DNA from: Dermatophilus congolensis
GTDB taxonomy: Bacteria; Actinomycetota; Actinomycetes; Actinomycetales; Dermatophilaceae
Assembly: GCA_030538115.1 (NCBI GenBank)
Contig: JAUNUP010000003.1
Location: forward strand, 27,259 to 91,258
Direction: 5' to 3'
DNA length: 64,000 nt
A program made the translations under genes and the position numbers. Position 1 is the stretch's first letter. Each line of letters opens with the position of its first letter. Shown piece by piece: positions 1 through 9,419 of this stretch. The notes beneath the pieces are model-generated. The model saw nothing but the letters and a program-made list of their open reading frames with translations, had not been told where the DNA came from and made no database searches.

Positions 1-522
1 TCCGTCACCCCGTTCTCCGTCACCGCTCTGGAGCGGGGACTCGACGGCGTACTCGTCAGCGCCGCACGCGTGCTGCACGCAGCCGTAGACGGGGGCCTGT
101 CGCCTGAGAAGAACGCGGGACGCATCAGCGAACAGCGGCCCTTCGTCGAGAACCTCATCGACGCCCTCGTGGCCCGCGTGAACGACGCCGCTGACGAGCC
201 CTCCACCGAAACGGCCAGGCAGCGGCTGCTCAACCGACTCGACCAGTGGGAGAAGAGACGCACCTCCGTGATTCAGCGGGGATTCTCGCTCGCGTACGAG
301 CGGGTCGGCGACGCGAGCACGTTCGCGCCGCTCATGCGCAGCGCCGAGAACGTGCGCTCACGCGACGACGCCCTCGAGAACGCACCCTTCATCGTGGCGA
401 ACTCGATGCGCGAGGTGCAGCCCGAGATCAACCTGCTGGTCAGCCCCATACCCGAACGGCTCTTCTACGAGGAGCCGATGAGCGCTCCCGAATGGCACAC
501 CCCGGCGGAGGAGACATCGTGA
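1..522 (+). CDS. drmA: DrmA, C-terminal part (DISARM helicase), truncated by window edge
   Basis: The open frame is already running at base 1 and ends at TGA 520-522, so only about 173 C-terminal residues are visible. The segment reading NSMREVQPEINLL near the end, and the position directly before DUF1998 and PLD genes, match the helicase subunit DrmA of DISARM, an anti-phage restriction-like system. The helicase motifs themselves lie upstream of the window and cannot be checked. The stop codon overlaps the GTG of the next gene (GTGA), which indicates translational coupling in a drmABC operon. The identification rests on this tail plus gene order. Confidence 0.8.
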   Translation, partial: SVTPFSVTALERGLDGVLVSAARVLHAAVDGGLSPEKNAGRISEQRPFVENLIDALVARVNDAADEPSTETARQRLLNRLDQWEKRRTSVIQRGFSLAYERVGDASTFAPLMRSAENVRSRDDALENAPFIVANSMREVQPEINLLVSPIPERLFYEEPMSAPEWHTPAEETS

Positions 523-2588
523 GCGACACCGACCTCGTCTACGACGCCGCACAACAGCTCGACCCGTTGGGCGACGCCGACAAGGCCTCCGCCGACGGCA
601 CCAAGAAGAACTTTGCCAAGGTCGGCACGGCCCGGCCGTCGTCGCTGCTCTACACGTACGGCCCCGGCGCGATCATGGACCTGCCCAACTTCACCGTCAT
701 GCCCTCCGGGCTCGACGACTGGGAACCCATCTGGAAGCGGCGCGACGGCATCCCCCTCATCAAGGCCCCACGGCTGCTCGAAGCGGTGCGCGTCATGCTC
801 GGCCCGCAGGTGGACGAACTGCGGCCCTTCCCATGGAACCCCAACACGAACTCCTACTCCCGTGACGGCAACGACCTCGGCGTACCTGCCCGGGTCTTTC
901 CGCAGTGGCTGCGCTGCACCGGGTGCGACCGCCTCGCACCGATACCCGTGTTCGAGTACCGCAACACCAACCCCTACCGCAGCGACAGGGCGATCTTCGA
1001 ACACACCAACTGCCGCGGCCGGCCCCGCCGAGCAGGCGAGTCACCCCGGCCCACCTCGAAGAAAGACCTCACACAACCGGCGGTCGCCGCGCGCTACCTG
1101 CTCACCTGCCCCGACGGGCACCTCGACGAATTTCCGTACATCGCATGGGTACACCACGGCATCCCCTGCCCCCAGGCACCCGACGCGCCCGTGCTGCGCC
1201 TCGTCGACGGCACCGCCTCCAAAGGCGCCACTGCCACCGTGCACTGCGACTCGTGCGGCGCCCGCAGGGGAATGAACGAAGCGCAGGGAGCCGCAGGCCG
1301 TGCCAAGCTGCCCCGCTGCCGCGGCCGACTACCGCACCTCGACGGGTTCGAGCAAGAAGGCTGCGACCGTGAACCGCACCTCATGCTCGTCGGCGCCTCC
1401 AACCTGTGGTTTCCAGCCGTGCAGTCGATCATCGTCATGCCGCGCCTCGATGCGGCCGCACGTGATCGCGACCACGCAGACACCATCCGGGTGATCCTCG
1501 GCGAACGGCTCGCCCAGTTCGCCGGGCAAATCCCCGTACTGCGGGCGCTGCTGGAGACCGACGGCCGGTTCGACGCGCGAGCCCTCTCCGACACCGAACT
1601 CGCGTCGCTCTGCAACACCGCGCTTAACCCACCGCACGCCGCCCAGACCGAGGAGGAACGCGCCGAGCTGCAGCGCACCTGGGACCCGATCAAGCTGCTG
1701 GCTCCTGAGTGGGAGTACCTACTGCGTGACCCGCTGGGCCAGCGCGACCCCGATCTCGATTCGGGGCTCATGCTCTCGCCCCGAGACGTACACCCCGATC
1801 TGCGGCCCCGTGTCGATCGGGTCCTCGCCGTCGACCGGCTGCGCAAGGTCAACGCCGTGCTCGGCTTCACACGCGTCGACGCCTTCGATCGGGTCAACGA
1901 CCTCGACCAACGCCTCGTCCGCCTGACGCGCACGAAGAAACCCGCCTGGACCGTCGCCACCGAAGACCGCGGTGAGGGCGTGTTCATGCAACTGCAGGAA
2001 TCGGCCGTCGCCGCCTGGGAGAAGCGCGTTCTCGACAGCAGCATCTGGGAAGCGCACCAGGCATCTCATCGCCGCAACTTCGAGCGACGATTCTCCGAGA
2101 CCGCCAAGACCATCAACCCCGACGACCGGCTGCAACCTCCCCGCTATTGGCTCCTGCACACGCTCGCGCACTGCCTCATCCGCGAGATGGCCATGTACTC
2201 CGGCTACGGAGCAGCCAGCCTCTCCGAGCGCATCTACGCCTGGGATGCCGAAGGCGACCGACCGGCTTCGGCCGGGCTGCTGATCTGCACCACCGCCTCC
2301 GACAGCGACGGCACGCTGGGCGGGCTCGTGCGGCTCAGCGAGCCGGAGCGTCTGGCCGCGATCATCCGCTCCGCGCTGCGACGTGCCGGTCGCTGCTCCT
2401 CCGATCCGGTGTGTGCCATGCGCACGCCCCGCGACCCCGAAGACTTCCTCCACGGCGCCGCGTGCCACTGCTGTGTCATGGCCTCCGAGACGTCGTGCGA
2501 ACGCGCCAACCGATTCCTCGACCGGAGGTTCCTCGTGTCACTGCCACTCAGTGACCTCGGGTTCTTCGGCGATCCGCATGACTGGTGA
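519..2588 (+). CDS. drmB: DrmB, DUF1998 protein of DISARM
   Basis: 689 residues from a GTG that overlaps the drmA stop; GGAGGAG lies 6-10 bases upstream, which decides this start over longer in-frame options. The N-terminal GPGAIMDLP segment (about residue 48), several CxxC pairs (CTGC near 134, CDSC near 245) and the C-terminal ACHCC...C cluster near residue 648 are what I expect of the DUF1998 protein DrmB. The cysteines probably bind zinc. In DISARM, DrmA and DrmB form the core complex that recognises and blocks incoming DNA. It overlaps drmC by ATG...TGA sharing, so the three core genes form one transcription unit. Confidence 0.88.
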   Translation: MSDTDLVYDAAQQLDPLGDADKASADGTKKNFAKVGTARPSSLLYTYGPGAIMDLPNFTVMPSGLDDWEPIWKRRDGIPLIKAPRLLEAVRVMLGPQVDELRPFPWNPNTNSYSRDGNDLGVPARVFPQWLRCTGCDRLAPIPVFEYRNTNPYRSDRAIFEHTNCRGRPRRAGESPRPTSKKDLTQPAVAARYLLTCPDGHLDEFPYIAWVHHGIPCPQAPDAPVLRLVDGTASKGATATVHCDSCGARRGMNEAQGAAGRAKLPRCRGRLPHLDGFEQEGCDREPHLMLVGASNLWFPAVQSIIVMPRLDAAARDRDHADTIRVILGERLAQFAGQIPVLRALLETDGRFDARALSDTELASLCNTALNPPHAAQTEEERAELQRTWDPIKLLAPEWEYLLRDPLGQRDPDLDSGLMLSPRDVHPDLRPRVDRVLAVDRLRKVNAVLGFTRVDAFDRVNDLDQRLVRLTRTKKPAWTVATEDRGEGVFMQLQESAVAAWEKRVLDSSIWEAHQASHRRNFERRFSETAKTINPDDRLQPPRYWLLHTLAHCLIREMAMYSGYGAASLSERIYAWDAEGDRPASAGLLICTTASDSDGTLGGLVRLSEPERLAAIIRSALRRAGRCSSDPVCAMRTPRDPEDFLHGAACHCCVMASETSCERANRFLDRRFLVSLPLSDLGFFGDPHDW

Positions 2589-3333
2589 CGACGCCGTACT
2601 CCGGCTGGCCGGGTTTCTCACCGCCACCGAGGCGCGGCAACTCGCCGACCGGCTGACCGCCGGCGCGACGATGCGTCAGGCCCTCGTGGTGGTCGGTTCC
2701 GCGCGCAGGCGGGAGGCGCAGGCACTCATCTCAGCCGTGGACGACGGTTCACCCGCCCGCTCAGAACGTGCCGCCTCCGAACGAACGCTGACCGTGCTGA
2801 GAGCCATCGAAGGCGCGCTGGCCCGGCACACCTCGGTAGACCCCGTGTGGACGGCCCCCAAGAACCTCGTCGGCGCGGGACAACTCACTGCGTCGGTACA
2901 CCATTTCGTGAGCCAGGCGCGCGCGTCGGTCGTGTGCTCGACCTTCAACTTCCAGCGTTCCTCGACCCTGTGGGCTGCTCTCTCCGAAGTGGCCAGGCGC
3001 CCTGAAGTCGACGTGCGCGTCTACGTCGACACCTCCGCTGCCGACCGTGGCAGCAGACCGACCACTCCGACCACCCGGCAGGTAGCCGACGAACTGACCG
3101 GTGCAACCGTTCTCCGCACCGTGGCCGTAGACGGACACGTAGTACGCAACCACGCCAAGTTCATCGCCGTGGATCACCACTACCTCCTCGTGACCAGCGC
3201 CAACTTCTCGCGAAGCGCCGAGGAGTTCAACGTCGAACTCGGACTGGTACTCGAGAACCCGCTCGTCACCCAGGCCGTGGAACGGCAGATGCAGGAACTC
3301 GAGGCCCTGGTCTACGAAGTCGTGCGGCGTTGA
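2578..3333 (+). CDS. drmC: DrmC, phospholipase D-like nuclease of DISARM
   Basis: 251 residues from ATG 2578, which lies inside the last codons of drmB. Near residue 191 there is one HKD motif, HAKFIAVD, followed by NFS, which is the PLD superfamily active site. A single motif per chain implies a dimeric catalytic site. In DISARM the PLD subunit DrmC is a core gene, though reported to be dispensable in some systems. The gene ends 25 bp from the stop of the convergent helicase gene. A methyltransferase (drmMI or drmMII) is not in the visible part and would have to lie upstream. Confidence 0.87.
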   Translation: MTGDDAVLRLAGFLTATEARQLADRLTAGATMRQALVVVGSARRREAQALISAVDDGSPARSERAASERTLTVLRAIEGALARHTSVDPVWTAPKNLVGAGQLTASVHHFVSQARASVVCSTFNFQRSSTLWAALSEVARRPEVDVRVYVDTSAADRGSRPTTPTTRQVADELTGATVLRTVAVDGHVVRNHAKFIAVDHHYLLVTSANFSRSAEEFNVELGLVLENPLVTQAVERQMQELEALVYEVVRR

Positions 3334-3358
3334 CCGTCGAGGGATGAGACACCGCAGG

Positions 3359-6300
3359 TCAGTGAGTGGGCTGAGCGGCTGAGGTCAGCCGCACTTCGCC
3401 TCCGGCGGTGTCGACCTCGTCTGCCTCCACGAGCGAGGTCAGGTCGTTGCGGAGTTGCCCCCTCGACATGCCGCCGAGACGCCCGAAGCCGAAGATCTCG
3501 TTAACCCCGCGCACGAGATCGTTTTCGGTGCAACGGCCGTCGCTCTCGGTCAAGACGAGCCTGATGGCGTTGGCGCGCTCTTGCGGCGCGATCTCCGCGA
3601 TCTTGCGGTGGGCGCGCGTGCCGCCGCGCACCTCGCGGTAGCTCTCGGGAGCCGTGTCCTCGGGCCAGAGAAACGTCTCGCCCTGCCAGACCTCGCGCGT
3701 CGTGCGGATGTCGGCGGGCAGAGCGTCGAGCACGGAGCCGCGCCGGTGAGGCATGAGGTGACGCCACCCGAACCGCTGGGCCACGACGCGCAACGCACGG
3801 TCGACCTGCACCGGTCCCTCCGCCGCCACGACCTCCCGCCATTGCGCCGCGACCTGCGCCACGGCCTCCGGGTCAGGCAGGGCGTGGATCACGGAGCGGT
3901 CGGCGACGTGTGACTCGGAGGCGGGCACGAACGCCGTGAGCCTCGGCCCCGCCGGCTCAGTCGCCTCGGGCTCAGCCGGCTCCGGTGTCCCCGGTGTCCC
4001 TGGTGCCTCCGGTGCGTGGATGCTGTGTCCGCTCGCCTGCAGCCGCTCGACCGCGTCACGCATCGCCTGATCGGTGGACCCACCCGCGGCCACGGCCTCA
4101 GCGAGCAGGCGAACTGTCTCCGCCTGAGCGGCCACAGCCTGCGCGACCTGCGGAGGCAGAACCACCGGAGGGTCTTCGGTCGAGGCCTCGACCGGCACGG
4201 AACCGATGCGCGTCGCCTGCTCAGGCTCGGACTCCGCCGACGCCGGAGCACCGCCGCGGCACAAGTCCATGATCCCGGCGACCACAGCCTCGGGGTCGGT
4301 GATCCAGTCGTGCCGGTAGACCTGCGTCAACGCGGCCCAGCCCATGTTGCCGACGAGCACGGCCTCCGGCATCACGTCGCGGTCGGCCACGGCCGGGCGA
4401 CCTGCCCACGAGTCCGAATCGAGCTGCACCGCAACCCAACCGCCTTCACCGTGACGAGCAGCGATGTCGACGCGGAAACCCGACAGACCCAGGCTCTCGA
4501 CCACCTCGGCGCCCGCAGCTCGCAGCGCCTCGGCGACATCTTCGCGGTAGTCGTCCGCCTCCGGTTCGCTCGTGCGGGCGACGAGCAGGTCGTCGTTCAG
4601 TGCCGACTCCATGTACTCGCGCAGGTGCGCGGGGCCGCGGGAGGCATCACTGTCGGCGATGTCCGGCGGATCGAACGACGCGAACAGCACGTTGCGCACC
4701 CGCGCCCGCGTGACCGCCACGTTGAGTCGCCGCTCGCCTCCGGCCCTGGCCAGCAGACCGAAATTCGACGGCAACCGCCCATCCGCGTCACGCGAATACG
4801 TCAGCGAGAAGACGATGTAGTCGCGCTCGTCACCCTGCACGTTCTCCAGGTTCTTCACGAACAGCGGCTCGTCCTCACGCTCCAGCGCCGCCCGCACGCT
4901 CTCGGAGGGGTCGGCCTCGAGCTTCTCCAGGATGTACTCGGCCTGGGAGGTGTTGAACGTCATGACACCGACCGACGACTCCGGATTCTCGGCGAGAATC
5001 GTGCGCACCTCGTCGATCACGGCGTTCGCCTCGATGATGTTGAGCTTGCGGCCACCACGCCCCTGCTCGAAGCTGCCGTACACGCGCAGAAGCTCGACCC
5101 CCGTATCGGTGAACGTGCGCGGCGGCGTGGGGAACGTGGCGAGGGTGCCGTCGTAGTAGTGCCTGTTCGAGAACGACACCAGCACTTCGGAGCGGCTGCG
5201 GTAGTGCCGTTCGAGACGCAGGCTCGCGAGGCCGGCGCGGTGCGCCTCGAGCAGGATCGACTCCTGTTCGTCGGCGTCGTCATCCTCCCCGCCCGACACC
5301 GTGAACAGCTCGGAGGGGGGCATCTGCTGCGCGTCGCCCACGACGATCGCCGCACGTGCGCGTCCCATCGCACCGACGGCAGCGGAAACGCGGATCTGCG
5401 ACGACTCGTCGAAGACCACGATGTCGAACAGCCCCGGACGGGCAGGCAGGTACTGCGCCACCGTCGTCGGGCTCATGAGCAGGCACGGCGTCACGCGCAG
5501 GATCGCGTCGATGTGCCCGGCGATCAGCTCCTGAAGTCCCGACGCGTGCGCGGTACGCACCTCGTCACGCAGCGCCTCGATGCCGGTGCGTTCGCTGCGG
5601 CCCGACGCGTCGTCGGCCGGGGCATCAGCCTGGTCACCGCGGGTCTCGGGGACCGCGCCGGTCTCGACCGCCCCGTGCGCGTGGTGGTCAGCGCGGGCAG
5701 CGTGCGCTTGTTCGCCCTCGTCCGCATGGGCCCGGCGGGCGACACCGGCGGCGATCTCCGAACGCAGGGCGTCTCTGAACTCGTCTGAGGCGGCCACGAA
5801 CTCGCGTGCCGCGGCGGTGCGCTCGGCGGAGTCGAGCTGCGCCACTCCGCTCGGGCCTGCCTCTCGCAGGTCGCTCGGGTAGGCGGCCAGTCGCTCGGCG
5901 AGGTCACGGCGGCGCTCCGCGAGTCGGACCGAACCGTTGTCGTCGGTCGGGCTCTCGGCGCCGACCGGCTCGGAGGCGGCGCGCAAGTGAGCCCGCACGG
6001 CCCGGCTGGTCTGGCCCTTGCCGTACAGGTCGAGGCACACGCCTCCCAGCCCCACCTGGCGCAGACGGCGCGCGACCACGTCGAGGGCGGCCTGCTTCTC
6101 GGCGACGAAGAGCACCTTCTGGCCCTGATGCAGCGCGTGGGCGATGAGGTTGGTGATCGTCTGCGACTTGCCTGTGCCGGGTGGGCCTTCGAGCACGAAC
6201 GTGCGCCCGGCCGCCGCCCACGCGACGGCTTTGATCTGTGACCCGTCGGCGGGCAGGGGCAGCGCGAGGTCGGCCTCGGTGGTGTCGGTGATGTCGGGTT

Positions 6301-7270
6301 CGCCGACAGGGTCGGTGAAGTCGGTGCCGTCGGCTCGCACCAGGTGCTGCACGAGCGCGTTGTCGGTGAACTCCTGCCAGTGGTCGTGCACGTCACGCCA
6401 CATCTGCATGGTCGAGAACTTCAGCAAGGCGATGCGAGACTCGGGCACGACCTCGAACTCCAGGCCGGCTTCGTGCAGCGCCTTGCGCAGGCCTTCGATC
6501 AGCCTCGGCACGTCGACGCCGGGATCGAGAAGCGGAGGCTCCCGAAGCACCTCGGGCTCGAACTTGTTCGTGCGACGCAGCCATTCGAGCAGGCACTCGT
6601 TGGGGCGCACGGCCGCGCCCGGCTCCAATTGGATGACGTGTGGGCCGAGCCGCGGCCCGGTCAGCGTCACGGGCAACAGCAGCAACGGTGCGAGGGCCTC
6701 GGCGCCGGAGTCGCTCGTGATCCGCAACGCTCCGAGTGTGAGGTAGAGGGCGCTGGCACCCAGCTCCTCGCGGGCCAGTTGAGCGCGTCGCCGCAGGTCG
6801 GAGAGGGCGGTGCGCAGTTGGCGCGTGTCGAACTGGGCGAAGACGAGGCCGCCGTCGTTCAGCGCGGACAGGAGCGTCTCGGCATCGAGATCGTGTACGC
6901 CTCGTGCTGATTCGTGTACCTCGACCTCGTCGAGGTCCTCGGCTCCGCGCACAGTGACCGGCACACCCTGGGCGACGACGTTCTCGACCGCCGCGAGCGT
7001 GCCTTCATCGACGAACAGGGGCACGCCGGTGTCACCGAGGTTGATGAGGGGGTTGCGCATCGACAGGTCGAGCAGCTGCCCCTGCCACCGCCGGACGGCC
7101 TCAGGCAACTCGGCGACTGGCTCGGGAGTCGTATCAACGGATTCGACTGACTCAGCGCCGAAATCAGCCGGCTCGGTAACGGGCTCGGAGGTCGTGGCGA
7201 CCGATGCGTCGCCGACGTCGGCTGGTTCGTTCACGCCGTTCGCCGCACTCTCGTGCCCCGCACCGCTCAC
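3359..7270 (-). CDS. DUF4011-type SF1 helicase with REase-like and DUF3320 domains
   Basis: 1303 residues from GTG 7270, preceded by GGAGGAGAG; a longer TTG start at 7336 has no ribosome site. Order: acidic, repetitive leader (1-55); DUF4011 with LLDLSMRNPLINL (about 67-80); Walker A GPPGTGKS (about 361-368); DExx-type motif VVFDESSQ (about 615); HYRSRSEVL (about 687); QGDERDYIVFS (about 812); NVAVTRAR (about 848); a Vsr/REase_MTES_1575-like domain with VDIAARHGEGGWVAVQLDS (about 935-955); and a C-terminal DUF3320-like winged domain (about 1147-1290). It is probably a DNA-translocating nuclease of the defence island, convergent with drmC. The spacing between Walker A and the DExx motif is only about 250 residues, with an Ala/His/Asp-rich filler, shorter than in the large members I know. 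Its role in DISARM is inference. Confidence 0.78.
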   Translation of the reverse strand: MSGAGHESAANGVNEPADVGDASVATTSEPVTEPADFGAESVESVDTTPEPVAELPEAVRRWQGQLLDLSMRNPLINLGDTGVPLFVDEGTLAAVENVVAQGVPVTVRGAEDLDEVEVHESARGVHDLDAETLLSALNDGGLVFAQFDTRQLRTALSDLRRRAQLAREELGASALYLTLGALRITSDSGAEALAPLLLLPVTLTGPRLGPHVIQLEPGAAVRPNECLLEWLRRTNKFEPEVLREPPLLDPGVDVPRLIEGLRKALHEAGLEFEVVPESRIALLKFSTMQMWRDVHDHWQEFTDNALVQHLVRADGTDFTDPVGEPDITDTTEADLALPLPADGSQIKAVAWAAAGRTFVLEGPPGTGKSQTITNLIAHALHQGQKVLFVAEKQAALDVVARRLRQVGLGGVCLDLYGKGQTSRAVRAHLRAASEPVGAESPTDDNGSVRLAERRRDLAERLAAYPSDLREAGPSGVAQLDSAERTAAAREFVAASDEFRDALRSEIAAGVARRAHADEGEQAHAARADHHAHGAVETGAVPETRGDQADAPADDASGRSERTGIEALRDEVRTAHASGLQELIAGHIDAILRVTPCLLMSPTTVAQYLPARPGLFDIVVFDESSQIRVSAAVGAMGRARAAIVVGDAQQMPPSELFTVSGGEDDDADEQESILLEAHRAGLASLRLERHYRSRSEVLVSFSNRHYYDGTLATFPTPPRTFTDTGVELLRVYGSFEQGRGGRKLNIIEANAVIDEVRTILAENPESSVGVMTFNTSQAEYILEKLEADPSESVRAALEREDEPLFVKNLENVQGDERDYIVFSLTYSRDADGRLPSNFGLLARAGGERRLNVAVTRARVRNVLFASFDPPDIADSDASRGPAHLREYMESALNDDLLVARTSEPEADDYREDVAEALRAAGAEVVESLGLSGFRVDIAARHGEGGWVAVQLDSDSWAGRPAVADRDVMPEAVLVGNMGWAALTQVYRHDWITDPEAVVAGIMDLCRGGAPASAESEPEQATRIGSVPVEASTEDPPVVLPPQVAQAVAAQAETVRLLAEAVAAGGSTDQAMRDAVERLQASGHSIHAPEAPGTPGTPEPAEPEATEPAGPRLTAFVPASESHVADRSVIHALPDPEAVAQVAAQWREVVAAEGPVQVDRALRVVAQRFGWRHLMPHRRGSVLDALPADIRTTREVWQGETFLWPEDTAPESYREVRGGTRAHRKIAEIAPQERANAIRLVLTESDGRCTENDLVRGVNEIFGFGRLGGMSRGQLRNDLTSLVEADEVDTAGGEVRLTSAAQPTH

Positions 7271-7421
7271 GTAGCTCCACTCTCCTCCGCCTGAGCCTCC
7301 CCTCCCGTCGACTCTGTTCCTATGAACCGTAGGCAAATTGACTCAATCTTGGCGTTAGGGACACGTAAAGAACCCCCCGCCTCACGATCCCGTGGCCCCC
7401 ACATCGGGCAGGTCCGGTCTC

Positions 7422-7447
7422 CCTAACTGCTGCTAGCAGGAGTTAGG
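7422..7447. repeat. 26-bp palindromic repeat, solo copy
   Basis: Arms CCTAACTGCTGCT and AGCAGGAGTTAGG pair at 12 of 13 positions around the CTGCTAGCAG core. It belongs to the family seen at 14953, 30358/30419 and 46296. The flank GGTCTCCCTAA is shared, in reverse complement, with the 14953 copy. It supplies the stop codon and the last codons of the alcohol dehydrogenase on the minus strand and lies 150 bp upstream of the helicase start. No half-site is found 48 bp away on either side. Confidence 0.85.
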
Positions 7448-8496
7448 TGGGGGCGCACCGCCTGGCGGAGCACTCCCGTGCGGGGCGGCGCATCGAAGAG
7501 GCGGGGCAGGTCGCGCAGGGGCACCGGGTCGGCGAAGATACCCGGGAGCCGCAGCCCCGGCCCGGTGAGAAAGTCGATCGCGGCCTGCAGATGGCGAGGC
7601 TCGTAGTTGTGCACGCCCCTGATCGACCACCACGACCGAGTTACCCGCTCAGGGTTGATCGCCACGTCGGGCCCGGGCGTCACGGAGCCGGCGAGAACGA
7701 TCGTGCAGCCCAGCCCCGCGTGGTCGAGGGCCAGCCGCACCGAATCGGTCGCGCCGGAGAGTTCGATGACGACGTCGAACTCTCCTTCGAGCGCCCCCGG
7801 CGTGCAGGAGGTGTCAGCCCCGGCAGCGCGGGCCAGGTCGAGCCTGTCACTGGTCACGTCCACCGCAACCACCTCGGAGGCGCCCCGCTGCCGCGCCACC
7901 GCGACAGCGCACGCCCCGAGCATCCCGACGCCGATCACCAGCACGCGGCGCCCGTCGACAGGGTCGGCCGCCTCCAGGCACGCCATCACGGTGGCCAGCG
8001 CACACGACGACATCGCGGCCTCGGTGTCACTGACGTTGTCGGGCACGCGCACGATCGTGAGCCCGGGATGCAGCGCGATGTGTGTGGCGTATCCACCGGA
8101 GAGAGGCCACGGGCCGTTCACCGGCTCGTGCCCGGTCTTGAGCACGTTGCGGCACTTGGCGGTGAGCCCGCGCTCGCATCGGTCGCACGTGCCGCAACTC
8201 GCGGTGACGGTCCACACGATGCGGTCGCCGGGCGAAACGGTTTCGCCCAGTGCGTCCTTCAGCCTCGTCCCGGAGGCGGGCCGCACCAGCCGACCCACCG
8301 ACTCGTGTCCGAGGATGCTCGGGGTCGCGGCTCGCCTCCGCCCCGACACGGTGTGCAGGTCGCTACCGCACACCAACGCCAGATCGACCTCTGCGAGCGC
8401 ACACCCGTTCACAGGCTGCTCCGGCAACTCAATGAGGTCGAAGCCCTGCCCCTGAGTCCACTGCTGCGCCCGGATCATGGTGTCCACCGACGTCAC
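7423..8496 (-). CDS. Zinc-dependent alcohol dehydrogenase, phosphonate-catabolism type (HpnZ-like)
   Basis: 357 residues. MDR-family zinc dehydrogenase: LGHESVGR near residue 61 carries catalytic-zinc ligands, CGTCDRCERGLTAKC (99-113) is the four-cysteine structural zinc lobe, and VIGVGMLGA (about 185) is the NAD(P) loop. The GTG start overlaps the stop of the phosphonatase-like gene (GTGA); ATG 8478 is an alternative. This pairing matches the proposed phosphonate-associated dehydrogenase family (TIGR03366). The substrate is unknown; handling a C2 aldehyde or alcohol released by C-P cleavage is an inference. The final TPASSS-stop is encoded by the palindromic repeat at 7422. Confidence 0.8.
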   Translation of the reverse strand: MTSVDTMIRAQQWTQGQGFDLIELPEQPVNGCALAEVDLALVCGSDLHTVSGRRRAATPSILGHESVGRLVRPASGTRLKDALGETVSPGDRIVWTVTASCGTCDRCERGLTAKCRNVLKTGHEPVNGPWPLSGGYATHIALHPGLTIVRVPDNVSDTEAAMSSCALATVMACLEAADPVDGRRVLVIGVGMLGACAVAVARQRGASEVVAVDVTSDRLDLARAAGADTSCTPGALEGEFDVVIELSGATDSVRLALDHAGLGCTIVLAGSVTPGPDVAINPERVTRSWWSIRGVHNYEPRHLQAAIDFLTGPGLRLPGIFADPVPLRDLPRLFDAPPRTGVLRQAVRPHLTPASSS

Positions 8497-9170
8497 TGGG
8501 CCTGAAACTCGGGCAGTGCGGGCAGGTCTGCCACCGACTCGACGATGTGCCGGTGCGGAAGTTGCGAGAGCGCGTCGCGGCCCATCGCGCCCGTCAGCAC
8601 GCCCACTCCGATGACTCCGGCGTTCTCCGCGGCGAGCAGGTCGGCGATGGTGTCACCGGCCGCCAGCACCCGGCGCACGTCCTGGGCACCGGTGAGCTCC
8701 ATGGCCCGGTGGATGAGGTAGGGCGCCGGGCGACCCGCCGCAGCCTCGGAGGCGCACACGACCGCGTCGAGCGTCTGGGGCACCGACCAGCCCACGCCCT
8801 CGAGCAGCGGATCGGTGATCTCGGTGCTGAACCCCGTGGTCAGCGCCACCTTGATGCCGCGAGCCCGCAACTGTTCGACCGCCTCCGCCACGCCCGGAAA
8901 GATCACGGGAGGCGTCTCGGAGTAGCGGCGCTTCAGCTCCGCGAGAAACCAGGCGTAGCCGTCGTCGACGAGCTCCTCGGTCACCTGCACGCCCCCGGCC
9001 GCGAGCAACGCCGTGATGGCGGCACGCTTCTCCGTGCCCATCCACTGCGAGAACTGCTCGTCGGTGATCACCGCACCGCGGTCTTCCACGCATTCACGCA
9101 GCACCGCGTAGACGACATCGCCTTCGTCGATGGTCGTCCCGGCAACGTCGAGGGCGACGAGGTCGATCAT
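8493..9170 (-). CDS. Phosphonatase-like HAD hydrolase (PhnX-like)
   Basis: 225 residues from ATG 9170 with AGGAG five bases upstream. HAD motif I is LDVAGTT (Asp8 nucleophile), close to the DxAGT form of phosphonoacetaldehyde hydrolases. The cap domain has MGTEK with Lys48 at the place of the Schiff-base lysine of PhnX, and GDTIADLLAAENAG gives the C-terminal acidic motif. This suggests C-P cleavage of phosphonoacetaldehyde or a relative to phosphate plus aldehyde, after the FAD enzyme encoded divergently at 9420. It belongs to the PhnX-like family (TIGR03351) rather than classical PhnX, so the exact substrate is open. Confidence 0.8.
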   Translation of the reverse strand: MIDLVALDVAGTTIDEGDVVYAVLRECVEDRGAVITDEQFSQWMGTEKRAAITALLAAGGVQVTEELVDDGYAWFLAELKRRYSETPPVIFPGVAEAVEQLRARGIKVALTTGFSTEITDPLLEGVGWSVPQTLDAVVCASEAAAGRPAPYLIHRAMELTGAQDVRRVLAAGDTIADLLAAENAGVIGVGVLTGAMGRDALSQLPHRHIVESVADLPALPEFQAQ

Positions 9171-9419
9171 GGGGGCTCCTACAGGGTGGGTTCGCGTCGT
9201 GGAGTGCTCCCGGACTGCCGTGCAATTCGGACAACTCGACATCGGTGAGATCGGTCGGCACTCGGCGACGGAAGCGGTGGGTATCCGTCATCCACCGTAG
9301 GAGAGGCCGTCTGACCAGCGAGAACCGCGACGCGGAAGCACGGGTTGCCGACGGATGAACAGTTCTCCGACCCGGGCGTCCGGCGCTGAATCACGACCCG
9401 GCCCTGGTGGGGTGTAACC

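Noticed and set aside
4016..5788. Long plus-strand open frame of 590 codons across the helicase gene
   Set aside because: It is antisense to a gene with clear helicase motifs; its composition (Arg/His/Val-rich) and lack of motifs fit the long chance frames of GC-rich DNA.
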